A stretch of DNA of 32,658 nt from Flavobacteriales bacterium (GTDB lineage: Bacteria > Bacteroidota > Bacteroidia > NORP154): contig JAESRW010000165.1 in NCBI GenBank assembly GCA_016764395.1, forward strand, positions 1-32,658, given 5' to 3'. Positions within the stretch are counted from its first letter, which is position 1. Every line of letters starts with the position of its first letter. The translations under genes were made by a program, and so were the position numbers. Positions 7,696 through 18,100 of the stretch are shown piece after piece. The notes under the pieces are model-generated. The model saw nothing but the letters and a program-made list of their open reading frames with translations, searched no databases and was not told the DNA's origin.

Positions 7696-8775
7696 GTGAT
7701 AAAATTTTTAATCAAGCGTATCATTTATGGCTTCTTCGTTATGGCGGGGGTTGTTACAGTTGTATTCTTCATGTTCAACGTACTGCCAGGGGATCCGGCC
7801 CGGATGATGGGAGGCAATCGTATGGATTCGGTGACCATTGCCAATATTCATAGGGACCTCGGATTGGATAGACCCTTGCCAATTCAATTTGCGATGTACG
7901 TGAACGATCTCTCCCCCTTGTCGCTACACGAAACTGAAGACAATGAGCATTTTCTTTTTTTAAATAAAAATCGTTACCCTAACTATACTGAGTTGTTTGG
8001 GATAGGTAGCTCCAAAATCTTGGTGCTCAAACTTCCTTATCTGAGGCGCTCGTATCAGACTAAACGTAGAGTATCGGAAATTTTGGCTGACTCTCTGCCT
8101 GAAACGGCAATTTTAGCCACTACTTCGATGGCTTTCGCGGCCTTTGTGGGAATTATCCTGGGGATATTCTCAGCGATTCGAAAAGATAGCTGGTTTGACA
8201 ACTCTTCCCTGGTACTGGCAGTGCTGGGCATGTCAGCACCTTCATTCTTCTCAGGAATCATTATCGCATGGTTGTTTGGTTATGAATTAAGTGATTATAC
8301 TGGACTGAATATGACAGGGAGCTTGTATACCATAGACCCATTTGAAGGTGAAATATTGACACTAAAAAATTTAATCCTACCAGCTATAACGCTGGGTGTA
8401 AGACCCTTAGCGATTATCGTGCAACTTACCAGGAGCTCCTTACTCGATGTGCTCTCACAGGACTATATCAGGACGGCTAAATCAAAAGGGCTTTCATTTT
8501 ACAAGGTTATATTCAAACATGCACTAAAAAATGCATTAAATCCCGTCATCACTACCATGTCAGGGTGGTTTGCGTCTCTGCTGGCGGGGGCGGTATTTGT
8601 AGAATTTATATTTGGGTGGAAAGGAATTGGTTTGGAACTTTTTCAGGCATTGGAGAAATACGATCTTCCTGTAGCGATGGGAGTTACTTTATTTTTAGCA
8701 GTTGTATTTGTTGTTGTAAATATTTTCGTTGATATTATTTACGCTATTCTCGATCCAAGGGTCAGGTTAAGCTAA
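7696..8775 (+). CDS. ABC transporter permease, DppB/OppB type
   Basis: A 359-aa inner-membrane permease of the binding-protein-dependent peptide/nickel class. The N-terminus MIKFLIKRIIYGFFVMAGVV plus NVLPGDPARMMGG is the standard DppB/OppB start. About six membrane segments follow, and the EAA cytoplasmic loop that docks to the ATPase is seen as DYIRTAKSKGLSFYKVIFKH, with G in the usual position. Translation appears to start at GTG 7696 behind a good AGAAGG site (7687-7692). No partner permease, ATPase or binding protein is in this window, so it is an orphan here. Bacteroidota commonly place such permeases away from their partners. The substrate cannot be inferred. Confidence 0.88.
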   Translation: MIKFLIKRIIYGFFVMAGVVTVVFFMFNVLPGDPARMMGGNRMDSVTIANIHRDLGLDRPLPIQFAMYVNDLSPLSLHETEDNEHFLFLNKNRYPNYTELFGIGSSKILVLKLPYLRRSYQTKRRVSEILADSLPETAILATTSMAFAAFVGIILGIFSAIRKDSWFDNSSLVLAVLGMSAPSFFSGIIIAWLFGYELSDYTGLNMTGSLYTIDPFEGEILTLKNLILPAITLGVRPLAIIVQLTRSSLLDVLSQDYIRTAKSKGLSFYKVIFKHALKNALNPVITTMSGWFASLLAGAVFVEFIFGWKGIGLELFQALEKYDLPVAMGVTLFLAVVFVVVNIFVDIIYAILDPRVRLS

Positions 8776-8797
8776 TTGCTTCCTAACGGATTTTCTT

Positions 8798-9565
8798 ATG
8801 AGGAAAAAGATTCTTGCCGGCAATTGGAAAATGAACACCAATATATCGGATGGATTACAGCTATTTTTAGAGGTAAAATCAGCTTGGTCCCAGACTCAAA
8901 GCCACGGAATGCTTTGCATCATTGCACCCCCATCAACACATTTGGCACAGTTCAGCGCATCTCCTGAATTGGGATTACACACCGCAGGACAAAATTGCAG
9001 TGAACATGAAGCTGGAGCATTTACAGGTGAGACCTCCGCGGCAATGCTCAAATCCGTTAAAGCGGATTATGTTATTCTAGGACATTCAGAACGACGTGCA
9101 TTGTATGGGGAAGACAATACACTACTTAAGCGTAAAGTAGATACCGCATTCAGACATGACCTTATACCCATTTATTGTTGCGGTGAACTGGAGCATGAAA
9201 GGGAGGCTGGAATGCAGAATGAGGTCGTTAAACGGCAGCTTGAAGAAGCCTTGTTTCATCTGAACGCCTCTGATTTTGGTAAGGTAGTTGTTGCGTATGA
9301 ACCTGTGTGGGCCATAGGAACTGGAAAAACGGCTACACCAGTTGAAGCACAAGAAATACACAGCTTCATCAGATCTCGAATAGAAGACCGATACAATAAG
9401 ATTGTTGCAATGAATACATCCATATTATACGGAGGCAGTTGCAATCCCAACAACGCCGACGACTTATTTGCGAAGAAGGATGTAGATGGAGGCCTGATTG
9501 GAGGTGCTTCGTTAAATGCCTCAGACTTTATGCAAATAGCTAACAGCTTGAGCAAATGTATTTGA
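8798..9565 (+). CDS. tpiA: triosephosphate isomerase
   Basis: The 255-aa TIM-barrel enzyme interconverts dihydroxyacetone phosphate and glyceraldehyde 3-phosphate in glycolysis and gluconeogenesis. The catalytic set is complete: Lys in ILAGNWKMNT near residue 11, His in VILGHSERR, Glu in VAYEPVWAIGTGKTA with the flexible loop 6, and the phosphate-binding GGSCNPNNA and GGLIGGASL segments. The length is normal for a bacterial enzyme. It lies 22 bp after the ABC permease gene. Its stop overlaps the start of the next, very large gene by one base (TGATG), so the two are likely co-translated. Confidence 0.97.
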   Translation: MRKKILAGNWKMNTNISDGLQLFLEVKSAWSQTQSHGMLCIIAPPSTHLAQFSASPELGLHTAGQNCSEHEAGAFTGETSAAMLKSVKADYVILGHSERRALYGEDNTLLKRKVDTAFRHDLIPIYCCGELEHEREAGMQNEVVKRQLEEALFHLNASDFGKVVVAYEPVWAIGTGKTATPVEAQEIHSFIRSRIEDRYNKIVAMNTSILYGGSCNPNNADDLFAKKDVDGGLIGGASLNASDFMQIANSLSKCI

Positions 9566-12500
9566 TGAAGGCGGTGCTTAAAATATCATTGGCTGCCGTG
9601 CTCTTTTTCATCGCGTCATCCACCTCAGCTCAGACCTTGCGCAAATTCCCAACTGACCCGGATAAGTATTACGAGGCACTTTATGGATTTATGACAGCGC
9701 AATACGAGGGCGGTGAAGCACTTATGAGTGAATTTCATGCCATCTGGCAGTTAGACAGTTTATCCATAAAAGATCAAGAAAGAATATACAAGATAGCAAA
9801 CAGTGCGCTTAAAAGGCGGATGAAAGCTCAGGGTGACTCAATAGCTTTCCAATATGGGCCTAGTGCTAAAAAGCTTTCGGGTGAACAAATTGCATTCATC
9901 TCATCAACCTCTAATACACTTCTCAAAAAAAGGATGAAACCCACGCAGTTTAGTAGCTACCTCATGACCCTCATCAACTTTACTACCACAGAACAATCGG
10001 CGGAGAGTTTTTCAGGTTGGCAGGCAAGCCTTAATAAACTTATTGCAACTGCACGGGCAAGCAAAATATCCTCTTATTTAGAGTTCTCAAATGACCTCTT
10101 CGCGAGCAATGTACTTTACAAATCCGCTTCCGTTACATGGTTATCGAGTAACAAAAATTACTCATTTGAATTCGATAGCCTACCCAATGTCACCTTTAAG
10201 CAGCTGGATCTCAAATGTTTTTCAAAGGGTGATAGCTCCATAATTTATCACACATCAGGAACCTACTACCCAACCAACAGATATTGGAAAGGAAGTGGTG
10301 GAAACGTCAACTGGCTCAGGGCCGGAATTTCAAAAGATATTGTAAAGGCTTCCTTATCGGACTATTCAATAAAAGTCAAAAGTGCCTCGTATTCTGCGGA
10401 AAACGTTACGTTCTTCAACAAGAACTTCTTTGATTATGAACTCAAAGGTTCGCTCACCGATAAGATAAAAGCTAACGTAACTGTTGACAATGCATCCTAT
10501 CCTAGATTTGAGTCATATGATGCACGGTTGCGCATTGACAATATATTTGACAAGGTGAATTATATCGGTGGATTCTCCATGGAAGGTGCTAAACTGATAG
10601 GACTCGGAAACAAGGAGGAAGATGCATACCTGATCTTCAGGTGGGATTATGACAATGATACTATTAAAGCATCCGTAGAACGATTCCTTGTCGCAGCAGC
10701 CAAGAAATTTGTAATTGAAAAAGAAAGGATTTCTTCTTCACGCGTGGCCGTTACAATCTATCTGGATGAAGATTCTATCTATCACCCTCAACTAAGATTG
10801 CGATTTGCAGTTAAGAAGGTGAATGATAAGGTTGTTAGCCGCGAATTGATGCTCATTCGGGAGAAGGAAGGATTGGCCCAGAGTCCATACTTCAATTCTT
10901 ACCATGCTCTTGAAATGGATTTTGGAGCCATGTATTGGGACATTGATGACCCTCAAATAAAACTATGGAAGATGCTGGGAATCTCCAAGGAATCCAAAGC
11001 CGGTTTCACCTCGTCTGACTATTACCGTCACAATCTCTACGAACGAATTCAGGGAAAAGATCGATTTCATCCGCTGGTGAAGATCAAACAATTCTGCAAA
11101 CAAAATGCGGATACACGGGAGTTCTATGTAAATGAATATGCGGCGTTTGTACGATTGCCCATTGTTGATATCAGGCAGTTAATGATGAATCTGACCAATA
11201 TGGGGTTTTTGAACTTTGACTTTGCTGAGGACAGAGTGTATGTCAAGGAAAAAGTATTCGACTATCTGGCAGCCAATGCGGGGAAACAAGATTACGATGT
11301 AATCAATTTCCAATCCCGGACAAAAAACAATATAAATGCGAGCATTAACCTACTGAATTTCGACCTCAACATCAATGGTGTAAGACGTATATTCCTCAGT
11401 GATTCCCAGAAAGTTTATATCATTCCAGAAAAGCAGAAAATAACGGTTAAGAAGAACCGTGATTTCACATTTGCCGGAGTGGTTCACGCCGGCTTGTTTG
11501 ACTTCTTTGGAAGACAATTCTCGTTTGAGTACGATAATTTCAAAATCAACCTTAACAATGTAGACTCGCTGAGATTGAGTGTACATGGAGAAGTAAATCG
11601 AGCAGGAGAAAGAGAGCTAATTCCTATTAAAACTGTTATTGAATATATCAATGGTGAGCTTTTGGTCGACAAACCTTTCAATAAATCTGGATTTAAACCG
11701 TCACCAACCTATCCGATATTTAACAGTTTCAAAGACTCTTATGCTTTCTACCAGCGGTCATCAATTCAAAAAGGCGTCTACTTAAGGGACAACTTCTACT
11801 TCCACCTGGAACCTTTTACAATAGATAGTTTGGATAACTTTGATCCTGCTGCGATTGCGCTCGCTGGAACCTTCGCATCAGGTGGGATATTTCCCGACTT
11901 CGAAGAGTTCCTTGGTGTGATGCCCGATAATTCTCTTGGTTTTGTTCGTCCAACACCTCCGGCAGGGTTTGAAGTTTATGGTGGAGCTGGCCAATATACC
12001 AGCTCAATTTCTATGAGCCATCGAGGGCTACAAGGGGACGGCACGCTAGAGTACCTACGTTCCACCACCATTTCTGATGACATCTTATTTTTCCCTGACT
12101 CCATGAATGCCAATGCGCAGAGCTATGTTAACAAGGCGGCGATGGACCCAGTTGAATATCCCGAAGTTAATGCTGAAGACGTATTTATCCATTGGGAACC
12201 AAAGAATGAGGTGCTTTACACATATGATAAAGAAAAGCCAATGGTAGTATTTGGGGGAGAGGTAAAAGTGCAAGGGCGTCTGGCTCTTAAACCCGATGGA
12301 ATTGAGGGCTCAGGCTTGCTTAACTTCACCAAGGCACAGTTAAAAAGTAGGCTCGTCCAATTTAATAACATGTCTTTTGATGCAGATACGGCTGAATTTA
12401 TCCTTCTGTCAGAAATGGAATCAGAGTTTGCCTTTGCAACTGACGATGTACATGCGCATGTTGACTTTGTAGAACGGGTAGGCGTATTCAAATCAAATAT

Positions 12501-14175
12501 TGGTGGCTCTCTCGTTAAATTTGGCCCCAACCAATATATATGCTATGTGAGTGAATTCACATGGGACATGGATGAAGGAGATATTGCGCTTACCTCAGAC
12601 AATGTCGAAACCGTTATTGAAGGAGGAGAAGAAGTTCAACTTAAGGGTTCTCGATTTACCTCCGTTCACCCCAAACAAGATTCTCTTTACTTCTTTGCCG
12701 AAAGAGCCAACTATGACGTAAGGAATAAAATAATTTCGGCAGAACAAGTTGATTTTCTACATGTTGCAGATGCAAGGATCTATCCCGATAGTGGAAAGCT
12801 GGTCATTAGAAAGAAAGCCAAAATGGATCCACTTAAAAATGCCAAAATTATGGCCAACATCATTACCAAGTACCACAATGTATATGATGCTGACGTACAG
12901 ATACACGGTAGAAAGAGCTATGAAGGAACAGGAAAATACGATTACGTGGACAAAATGAAAAGGAAGCAAACAATTTTCTTCCAGGAAATCGGAGTGGACA
13001 GCGCCATTCAAACTTTCGCCCTAGGAGAGATAAGTGACACTGCCAATTTTGCATTCAGTTCCAACTTTGCATTTTCCGGTAAAGCAAAACTCATCGCCAC
13101 ACAAAAACATTTAAATTTTGAAGGTTTCTGTAAGATCAGTCACACCTGCGAAAAAGTTATAAGTCATTGGTTCCAGATCAATACCGAGATTGATCCGGAA
13201 GAAATATACATTCCTATATCGGATAAGACCCTCAACCTCACAGATGATGAATTATCCATGGGATTTTTACTAAATCAGGATTCATTTTTTGTTTATTCAA
13301 CATTTCTATCCCCAGTACAGGCTACCAAGGATTTACCAATGATTGAAGCAGAAGGATTTTTATTCTACGATAGAAGTTCCAAGGAATATCGGATTTCAAA
13401 CAAAGATAAACTGGTGGAAATCAGACAACCTGGAAACTATGTTAGCCTGAAGACCAATGATTGCATTGTATATGGTGAAGGAAGAATTGAATTCACGGAG
13501 AGCCTGGGGCAAGTCAAGTTGTCAACTGTGGGTATTGGCCAGCATTTTCTGGGCAAAGATTCGATAGATTTAGATCTTCTTATGAGTGTTGATTTTTTCC
13601 TAAGTGACCAAGCACTTAAAGTAATGGCGGTGAGCTTAAAGGACGACGAAGATCTAGATTATCTCAATTTTGACCGCCCGGTATATGAACGCGGATTAAT
13701 GGAATTAGTGGGTAAGGAGACCGCAGACAAATTAATTTCGGAAGTCAATTTATTGGGCTCATTCAAAAAGTTTCCTGAAGAATTGGAAAAATCAATTGTC
13801 TTTACTGATTTGAACATGAACTGGAATAAAGAGACCAATTCATACCTCTCATATGGTCCAATTGGCATTGGGAACATAGGAAAACGCCAGGTCAATAAGA
13901 ACGTAAAAGGGTATGTGGAAATTCTTAAAAAGCGAGGTGGGGATGTTTTGACAATTTACCTGGAACTCAACGAGGACAACTGGTATTTCTTCACCTACTC
14001 AAGAGGACTTATGCAGGCAGTATCGAGCAATGCAGATTTCAATAATCCAATTAAGGAAGAGAAGCCTGCCAAGCGAAAATCAAAAGTTGAGGTAAAAGGC
14101 GGAATGCCATATCAGTATATTATATCTTCAGCGCGTAAAAAGAAGGTCTTCTTGAGCAGGGTCCAGGGAACTTAG
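9565..14175 (+). CDS. very large exported protein, Bacteroidota-type, function unknown
   Basis: A 1536-aa protein. The ATG at 9565 gives a clean type I signal peptide (MKAVLKISLAAVLFFIASSTSAQ, cleavage after SAQ or SA) and overlaps the tpiA stop by one base; an ATG at 9556 is possible but adds only three residues. After an alpha-rich N-terminal ~150 residues, the protein is long, beta-rich and low in Cys, with repeated short strands such as VNYIGGFSMEGAKLIGLG, GVVHAGLFDFFGRQFSFEY and GSGLLNFTKAQLKSRLVQF that hint at stacked beta modules. No transmembrane helix is evident beyond the signal. The size, export and co-transcription with core genes suggest a periplasmic or surface structural role, but no named family was recognised. 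Confidence 0.85.
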   Translation: MKAVLKISLAAVLFFIASSTSAQTLRKFPTDPDKYYEALYGFMTAQYEGGEALMSEFHAIWQLDSLSIKDQERIYKIANSALKRRMKAQGDSIAFQYGPSAKKLSGEQIAFISSTSNTLLKKRMKPTQFSSYLMTLINFTTTEQSAESFSGWQASLNKLIATARASKISSYLEFSNDLFASNVLYKSASVTWLSSNKNYSFEFDSLPNVTFKQLDLKCFSKGDSSIIYHTSGTYYPTNRYWKGSGGNVNWLRAGISKDIVKASLSDYSIKVKSASYSAENVTFFNKNFFDYELKGSLTDKIKANVTVDNASYPRFESYDARLRIDNIFDKVNYIGGFSMEGAKLIGLGNKEEDAYLIFRWDYDNDTIKASVERFLVAAAKKFVIEKERISSSRVAVTIYLDEDSIYHPQLRLRFAVKKVNDKVVSRELMLIREKEGLAQSPYFNSYHALEMDFGAMYWDIDDPQIKLWKMLGISKESKAGFTSSDYYRHNLYERIQGKDRFHPLVKIKQFCKQNADTREFYVNEYAAFVRLPIVDIRQLMMNLTNMGFLNFDFAEDRVYVKEKVFDYLAANAGKQDYDVINFQSRTKNNINASINLLNFDLNINGVRRIFLSDSQKVYIIPEKQKITVKKNRDFTFAGVVHAGLFDFFGRQFSFEYDNFKINLNNVDSLRLSVHGEVNRAGERELIPIKTVIEYINGELLVDKPFNKSGFKPSPTYPIFNSFKDSYAFYQRSSIQKGVYLRDNFYFHLEPFTIDSLDNFDPAAIALAGTFASGGIFPDFEEFLGVMPDNSLGFVRPTPPAGFEVYGGAGQYTSSISMSHRGLQGDGTLEYLRSTTISDDILFFPDSMNANAQSYVNKAAMDPVEYPEVNAEDVFIHWEPKNEVLYTYDKEKPMVVFGGEVKVQGRLALKPDGIEGSGLLNFTKAQLKSRLVQFNNMSFDADTAEFILLSEMESEFAFATDDVHAHVDFVERVGVFKSNIGGSLVKFGPNQYICYVSEFTWDMDEGDIALTSDNVETVIEGGEEVQLKGSRFTSVHPKQDSLYFFAERANYDVRNKIISAEQVDFLHVADARIYPDSGKLVIRKKAKMDPLKNAKIMANIITKYHNVYDADVQIHGRKSYEGTGKYDYVDKMKRKQTIFFQEIGVDSAIQTFALGEISDTANFAFSSNFAFSGKAKLIATQKHLNFEGFCKISHTCEKVISHWFQINTEIDPEEIYIPISDKTLNLTDDELSMGFLLNQDSFFVYSTFLSPVQATKDLPMIEAEGFLFYDRSSKEYRISNKDKLVEIRQPGNYVSLKTNDCIVYGEGRIEFTESLGQVKLSTVGIGQHFLGKDSIDLDLLMSVDFFLSDQALKVMAVSLKDDEDLDYLNFDRPVYERGLMELVGKETADKLISEVNLLGSFKKFPEELEKSIVFTDLNMNWNKETNSYLSYGPIGIGNIGKRQVNKNVKGYVEILKKRGGDVLTIYLELNEDNWYFFTYSRGLMQAVSSNADFNNPIKEEKPAKRKSKVEVKGGMPYQYIISSARKKKVFLSRVQGT

Positions 14176-14217
14176 AGCGACCCGCGTAATAGCACCAATG
14201 CAATTTAGCTGATTTTA

Positions 14218-14225
14218 TATCTTTG
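14218..14225 (+). promoter_or_regulatory. -7 box of the plsY promoter
   Basis: TATCTTTG (TAnnTTTG) lies 17 bp before the plsY ATG, in the 67-bp gap after the 1536-aa gene, giving plsY its own start site. Confidence 0.55.
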
Positions 14226-14242
14226 GCCTCTCGTAGCAATTA

Positions 14243-14896
14243 ATGATTACTCTCGTAAATATTTTAGCATTGGTATTCGCCTATTTGATAGGCTCGGTCG
14301 CCTCTGCTGTATGGATTGGTCAGATATTTTATCGAATTGATGTTAGAGAGTATGGCAGCGGTAATTCAGGTGCTACAAATGCGTTTAGAATTTTAGGCAA
14401 AAAAGCAGGCGTAGCGGTTCTATTCATCGATTCATTTAAAGGATGGCTCTCCGTCAACCTGGCGACAGTGCTGAACATGGCAGGAATATCACATATGATA
14501 CCTGGCACCGCACCTTTTATTGATCTGCAGCTTGCATTGGGAATAGCCGCCCTTCTAGGACATATTTTTCCGGTTTATGTTGGCTTTAGAGGAGGAAAGG
14601 GCATTGCCACCTTGTTGGGAATTATCATGGCGGTACACCCAGCGGCAGCGCTCGCCTCGATGGGCGTATTTGTGATTGTTTTGCTCATTAGTAGATATGT
14701 TTCACTCAGTTCCATGATAGCGGCAACAACATTTCCGATTGTGGTCATTTTTATCTTCGAAACAACCATTTCATCTTTGGTCATATTTTCATTGATCATT
14801 GCGATCCTGGTACTGATAACACATCAAAAGAATATTGAGCGCCTGCTGCGCAAAGAAGAGGGTAAGGCCAATCTATTTGGTAAATCAGAGACCTAA
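14243..14896 (+). CDS. plsY: acyl-phosphate glycerol-3-phosphate acyltransferase
   Basis: PlsY transfers an acyl group from acyl-phosphate to glycerol-3-phosphate, the first step of phospholipid synthesis, in the inner membrane. The 217-aa product has the family pattern: an N-terminal helix (VNILALVFAYLIGSVASAVW), then the catalytic loop YGSGNSGATNAFRILGKK carrying the conserved Ser, Arg and Asn residues, then a second loop GFRGGKGIATLLG and further hydrophobic helices. It ends with the basic NIERLLRKEEGK tail. All three PlsY loops are recognisable. The gene stands alone, with its own -7 box and a 207-bp spacer before the next large gene. Confidence 0.95.
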   Translation: MITLVNILALVFAYLIGSVASAVWIGQIFYRIDVREYGSGNSGATNAFRILGKKAGVAVLFIDSFKGWLSVNLATVLNMAGISHMIPGTAPFIDLQLALGIAALLGHIFPVYVGFRGGKGIATLLGIIMAVHPAAALASMGVFVIVLLISRYVSLSSMIAATTFPIVVIFIFETTISSLVIFSLIIAILVLITHQKNIERLLRKEEGKANLFGKSET

Positions 14897-15103
14897 TCAG
14901 AAGGAATGGGGCAAAAAGTCAAGAGTTGGGGAATGTTGGGCCTGCCTGATCGGTCTCTAGGTAACTTTTTCGGCATTATCTTCGTAAGAAGAACGATTTA
15001 GTTAGCTGATTTACATAATACAATACAGTAACCCTGTCCCGAGTTAGTTTCTTACCAGCCATGTACTGATAAGAAATGCGATTTCGTGGCGGGGTTTAAT
15101 AAT

Positions 15104-18100
15104 ATGCATCAATTTAGTTCACATATGTGGATGAGAGTCATATTGCTCTTCATAGCATTATTGCTTGCACCGTTTACGCCCTCAAGCGTGGCGCTGGATG
15201 ATGATACGGAGGAGGAATTGATCAAACGAGCAAATAAGCTGTTCAATAAAGAACAGTATGTTGAGGCGTTCCCGCTCTATTCTTCTCTTCTCAGTAACTA
15301 TCCAAATAATGTTGACTATAACTTCAAGTTCTCTGTTTGCATGTTGTTCGCGGATGAGAACAAATCCAACGCAATCCAATATCTCGAAAAAGTCAAGGCC
15401 AATCCAAACTCTGACAAGCGAACCTACTACTACTTAGGATACGCCTACCATTTAAATTACCGGTTCAAAAAAGCCATCACAGCCTATAACCAATTTATAA
15501 ATAATGGTTCAAAGAAGGATGTACAAAAACTACAGGTTCAAAGGCGAATTGAAATGTGCGAAAATGGCCTCACCTTAATGCGCAATAGGGCTAAATTGGG
15601 GGTTATCAGCAAAACCGTCATCAAGGAAACAGAATATTTCCGAACCTATGACATGAAGCTGCTGACAGGTAGAATATTTGTAAAACCCGATGAATTCAAA
15701 ACACCCACCGATCTTGCAAAGGACGAGGAGTCCCTGGTGTACTTAGGGAAAAATGCCAAAATGCTTTTCTTCTCCAGTTATGGCCAAGGCGAAAACAGGG
15801 ATCTCTATATGGTGCTAAAAAAGGCTGATGGGTGGGGAACTCCACAGCGCCTACCGGATTACATCAACTCTCCATACGACGAGAATTTCCCCATCATGCA
15901 CCCCAATCGAAATGTGCTGTATTTCTCTTCTAATGGACATAACAGTATGGGTGGTTATGACATTTTCAAAGCAAGATATGATTCAGTAACCAATCGATGG
16001 TCGAAGCCAGTAAACCTCGATTTCGCCATCAACTCAGCTGATGATGACATCCTCTATTTACCAACAGCAGACGAGAGAACTGCTTTCTTCTCCTCCAAAA
16101 GGTCCAGTGTTCAGGGGGAGATTTCGGTCTATAAAATCAAACTCAAAGAAGTTCCAGGAAGGTTTGGTGATGAAGGAGCACCGGAAATTGCCTCCGCCAA
16201 CGCATCCTCAGAACAAATGACAATAGAAGAGATTCAATCTGAGGCGCAGCTAGATGTGAATGCGAAAGAAGAGGAGGTTGAAGCATCCAGCACAACCGCT
16301 TCTACAGCTGCAACTCCCCCTTCAGAATCGATACAAGCGGAAACGTTAATTGGCCTCGATGATGAGCAGTTGGTCGATGTAGGTTTTGAATATGCAGCTA
16401 AGTTCAAAGCTGAAGAGGAGAGAATTCAAAAAGAGGCCGAAGCATCATTCGAAATTGCCCGAACAAAAAAGGACCAGTCAACGACCAAAGCCAGCGAAGC
16501 CGCCGCTATCAGGTCCAGGCTCGACAATCTATCAGATTCTCAGCAGCGGGAAACGGCTTCCCAAAAAGCTGATATTCTCGAAAACGACGCTAAGAAACTC
16601 TCCAAACAAGCGGACCTGGCGTTTAAGATTGCGAAAGAGCTCACTTCAGAAGCCGAAGAGAAAAAGCAAGCCTCTCTTACAGCTGCCGCTACTGCCGAAA
16701 AAGTAAAAACAGCGGTATCAGAGGGAAAGAAGGACGATGCCATCCCAATGCTTATTGATGTTAAGGTCATGGCTCAAGATATGGACAATAACCCAAGTGG
16801 CGTTTCTCAGCGAGCAGATGACATTGAACTTCAGGCTAAATTGAAAGAGGCCGACGCTGGGGAAGCGCGTGAGAAGGCGCAGTTCATGGAAACTGAACTG
16901 ACAGAAATTGAGGACGCCATCACCAATTTAATCGAACAGGCAGATGGCATCAAAGATCCGGCAATCAAAGAAGAGTTGCTCTCTGAAGCTCAGGAGCTAG
17001 AGGCAGAAAAGACAGATACCAAAGCGGAGCTTACCAGAACCTATATGCAAGCCAACAAACTTGACTCACAAGCACGCTCTTTACGGCAAGCAGCAGACTT
17101 TCAAGAGGAACTCACAACAGAAATTCTCAGCACCTCACAAGGAATTGAGTTGGCGGCTACCTATAATGTATCATCTGACCCAAGCGTAGAAGTTGCCACA
17201 GCCGACGACCTGCCTTCACCAGGTGAAGATAACACCACCGCTGCTGCAACCGCTGCAGTTGAACCATCTTTGAACCTGGAAGATGATCCAGTGTCGGTGC
17301 AGGACCCTACTGCATCGGGTAATGAACTGAATTCGGGAAACAGCAGTGAATCTGAATCTACCACTCAACCTTCCTCGGAAGCATCTACCCCGGAAGAAAT
17401 CGTTGCCAGTACTGACAACCCAAACACGTCTTTAACAATTCCTGCAGACGGTGCTCTGGAAGAAAACACACCTGAAGAAAGTACATCTTCAGCAAATGTT
17501 CCAGCAGACAATATCCCGGTAGACGGGACACCTGAAGAGCGTACACTGGCAGAAAATAATCCGGAAAAAAACGCACCCGAAGAAAGTACATCGTTGGCAA
17601 ACGCAACTGAAGAAAACACACCACAAGAAGGCACAGCTGAAGGAAACATCCCAGAAGAAAGTACACTTGCAGAAAACATATCTGAAGAGGGCACACTTGC
17701 GGAAAACACCCTTGAAGGCAACGCGCCTGAAGAAAGTGCCCCAGGAGAAACGTTCGATATCTCACCAGAAACACTTAGAGACGTCATCATCAACGAGGAA
17801 AATGTTGCTGAAGAAATATTGGCAGTAGAGAAACTAACTGAAGAAGCGTCCGATTATGAACAAGAGGCACAAGATATCAGGGAGAAAGCCGCATCCGCTG
17901 ATCCAGCTTTCAGAGAAAATGCTTTAAAGGAAGCTGCGAAATTTGAAATTGCAGCTGAGCAGAAACGGAGCTTAGCTGCTGACGGAACATCCCTGCTCAA
18001 TATATATGCCTTCAGAACCACTGCGAGCCAATACGACGATATAACCTCGGAAAGCAAGTATCTAACCCCTGAAGACAAAGAAGCAGTAAGATTGAAACAA

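Noticed and set aside
17390-17760. Repeats considered as a CRISPR array
   Set aside because: Units are imperfect, of uneven length, in frame and within a coding gene, with no unique spacers.
17365-17793. 142-aa antisense frame of Ser/Val/Phe repeats, and a similar 238-aa antisense frame at 18742-19458
   Set aside because: Both are shadows of the repetitive Glu/Thr/Ser-rich codons in the giant gene; the sense strand carries the domains, signal peptide and correct continuity.
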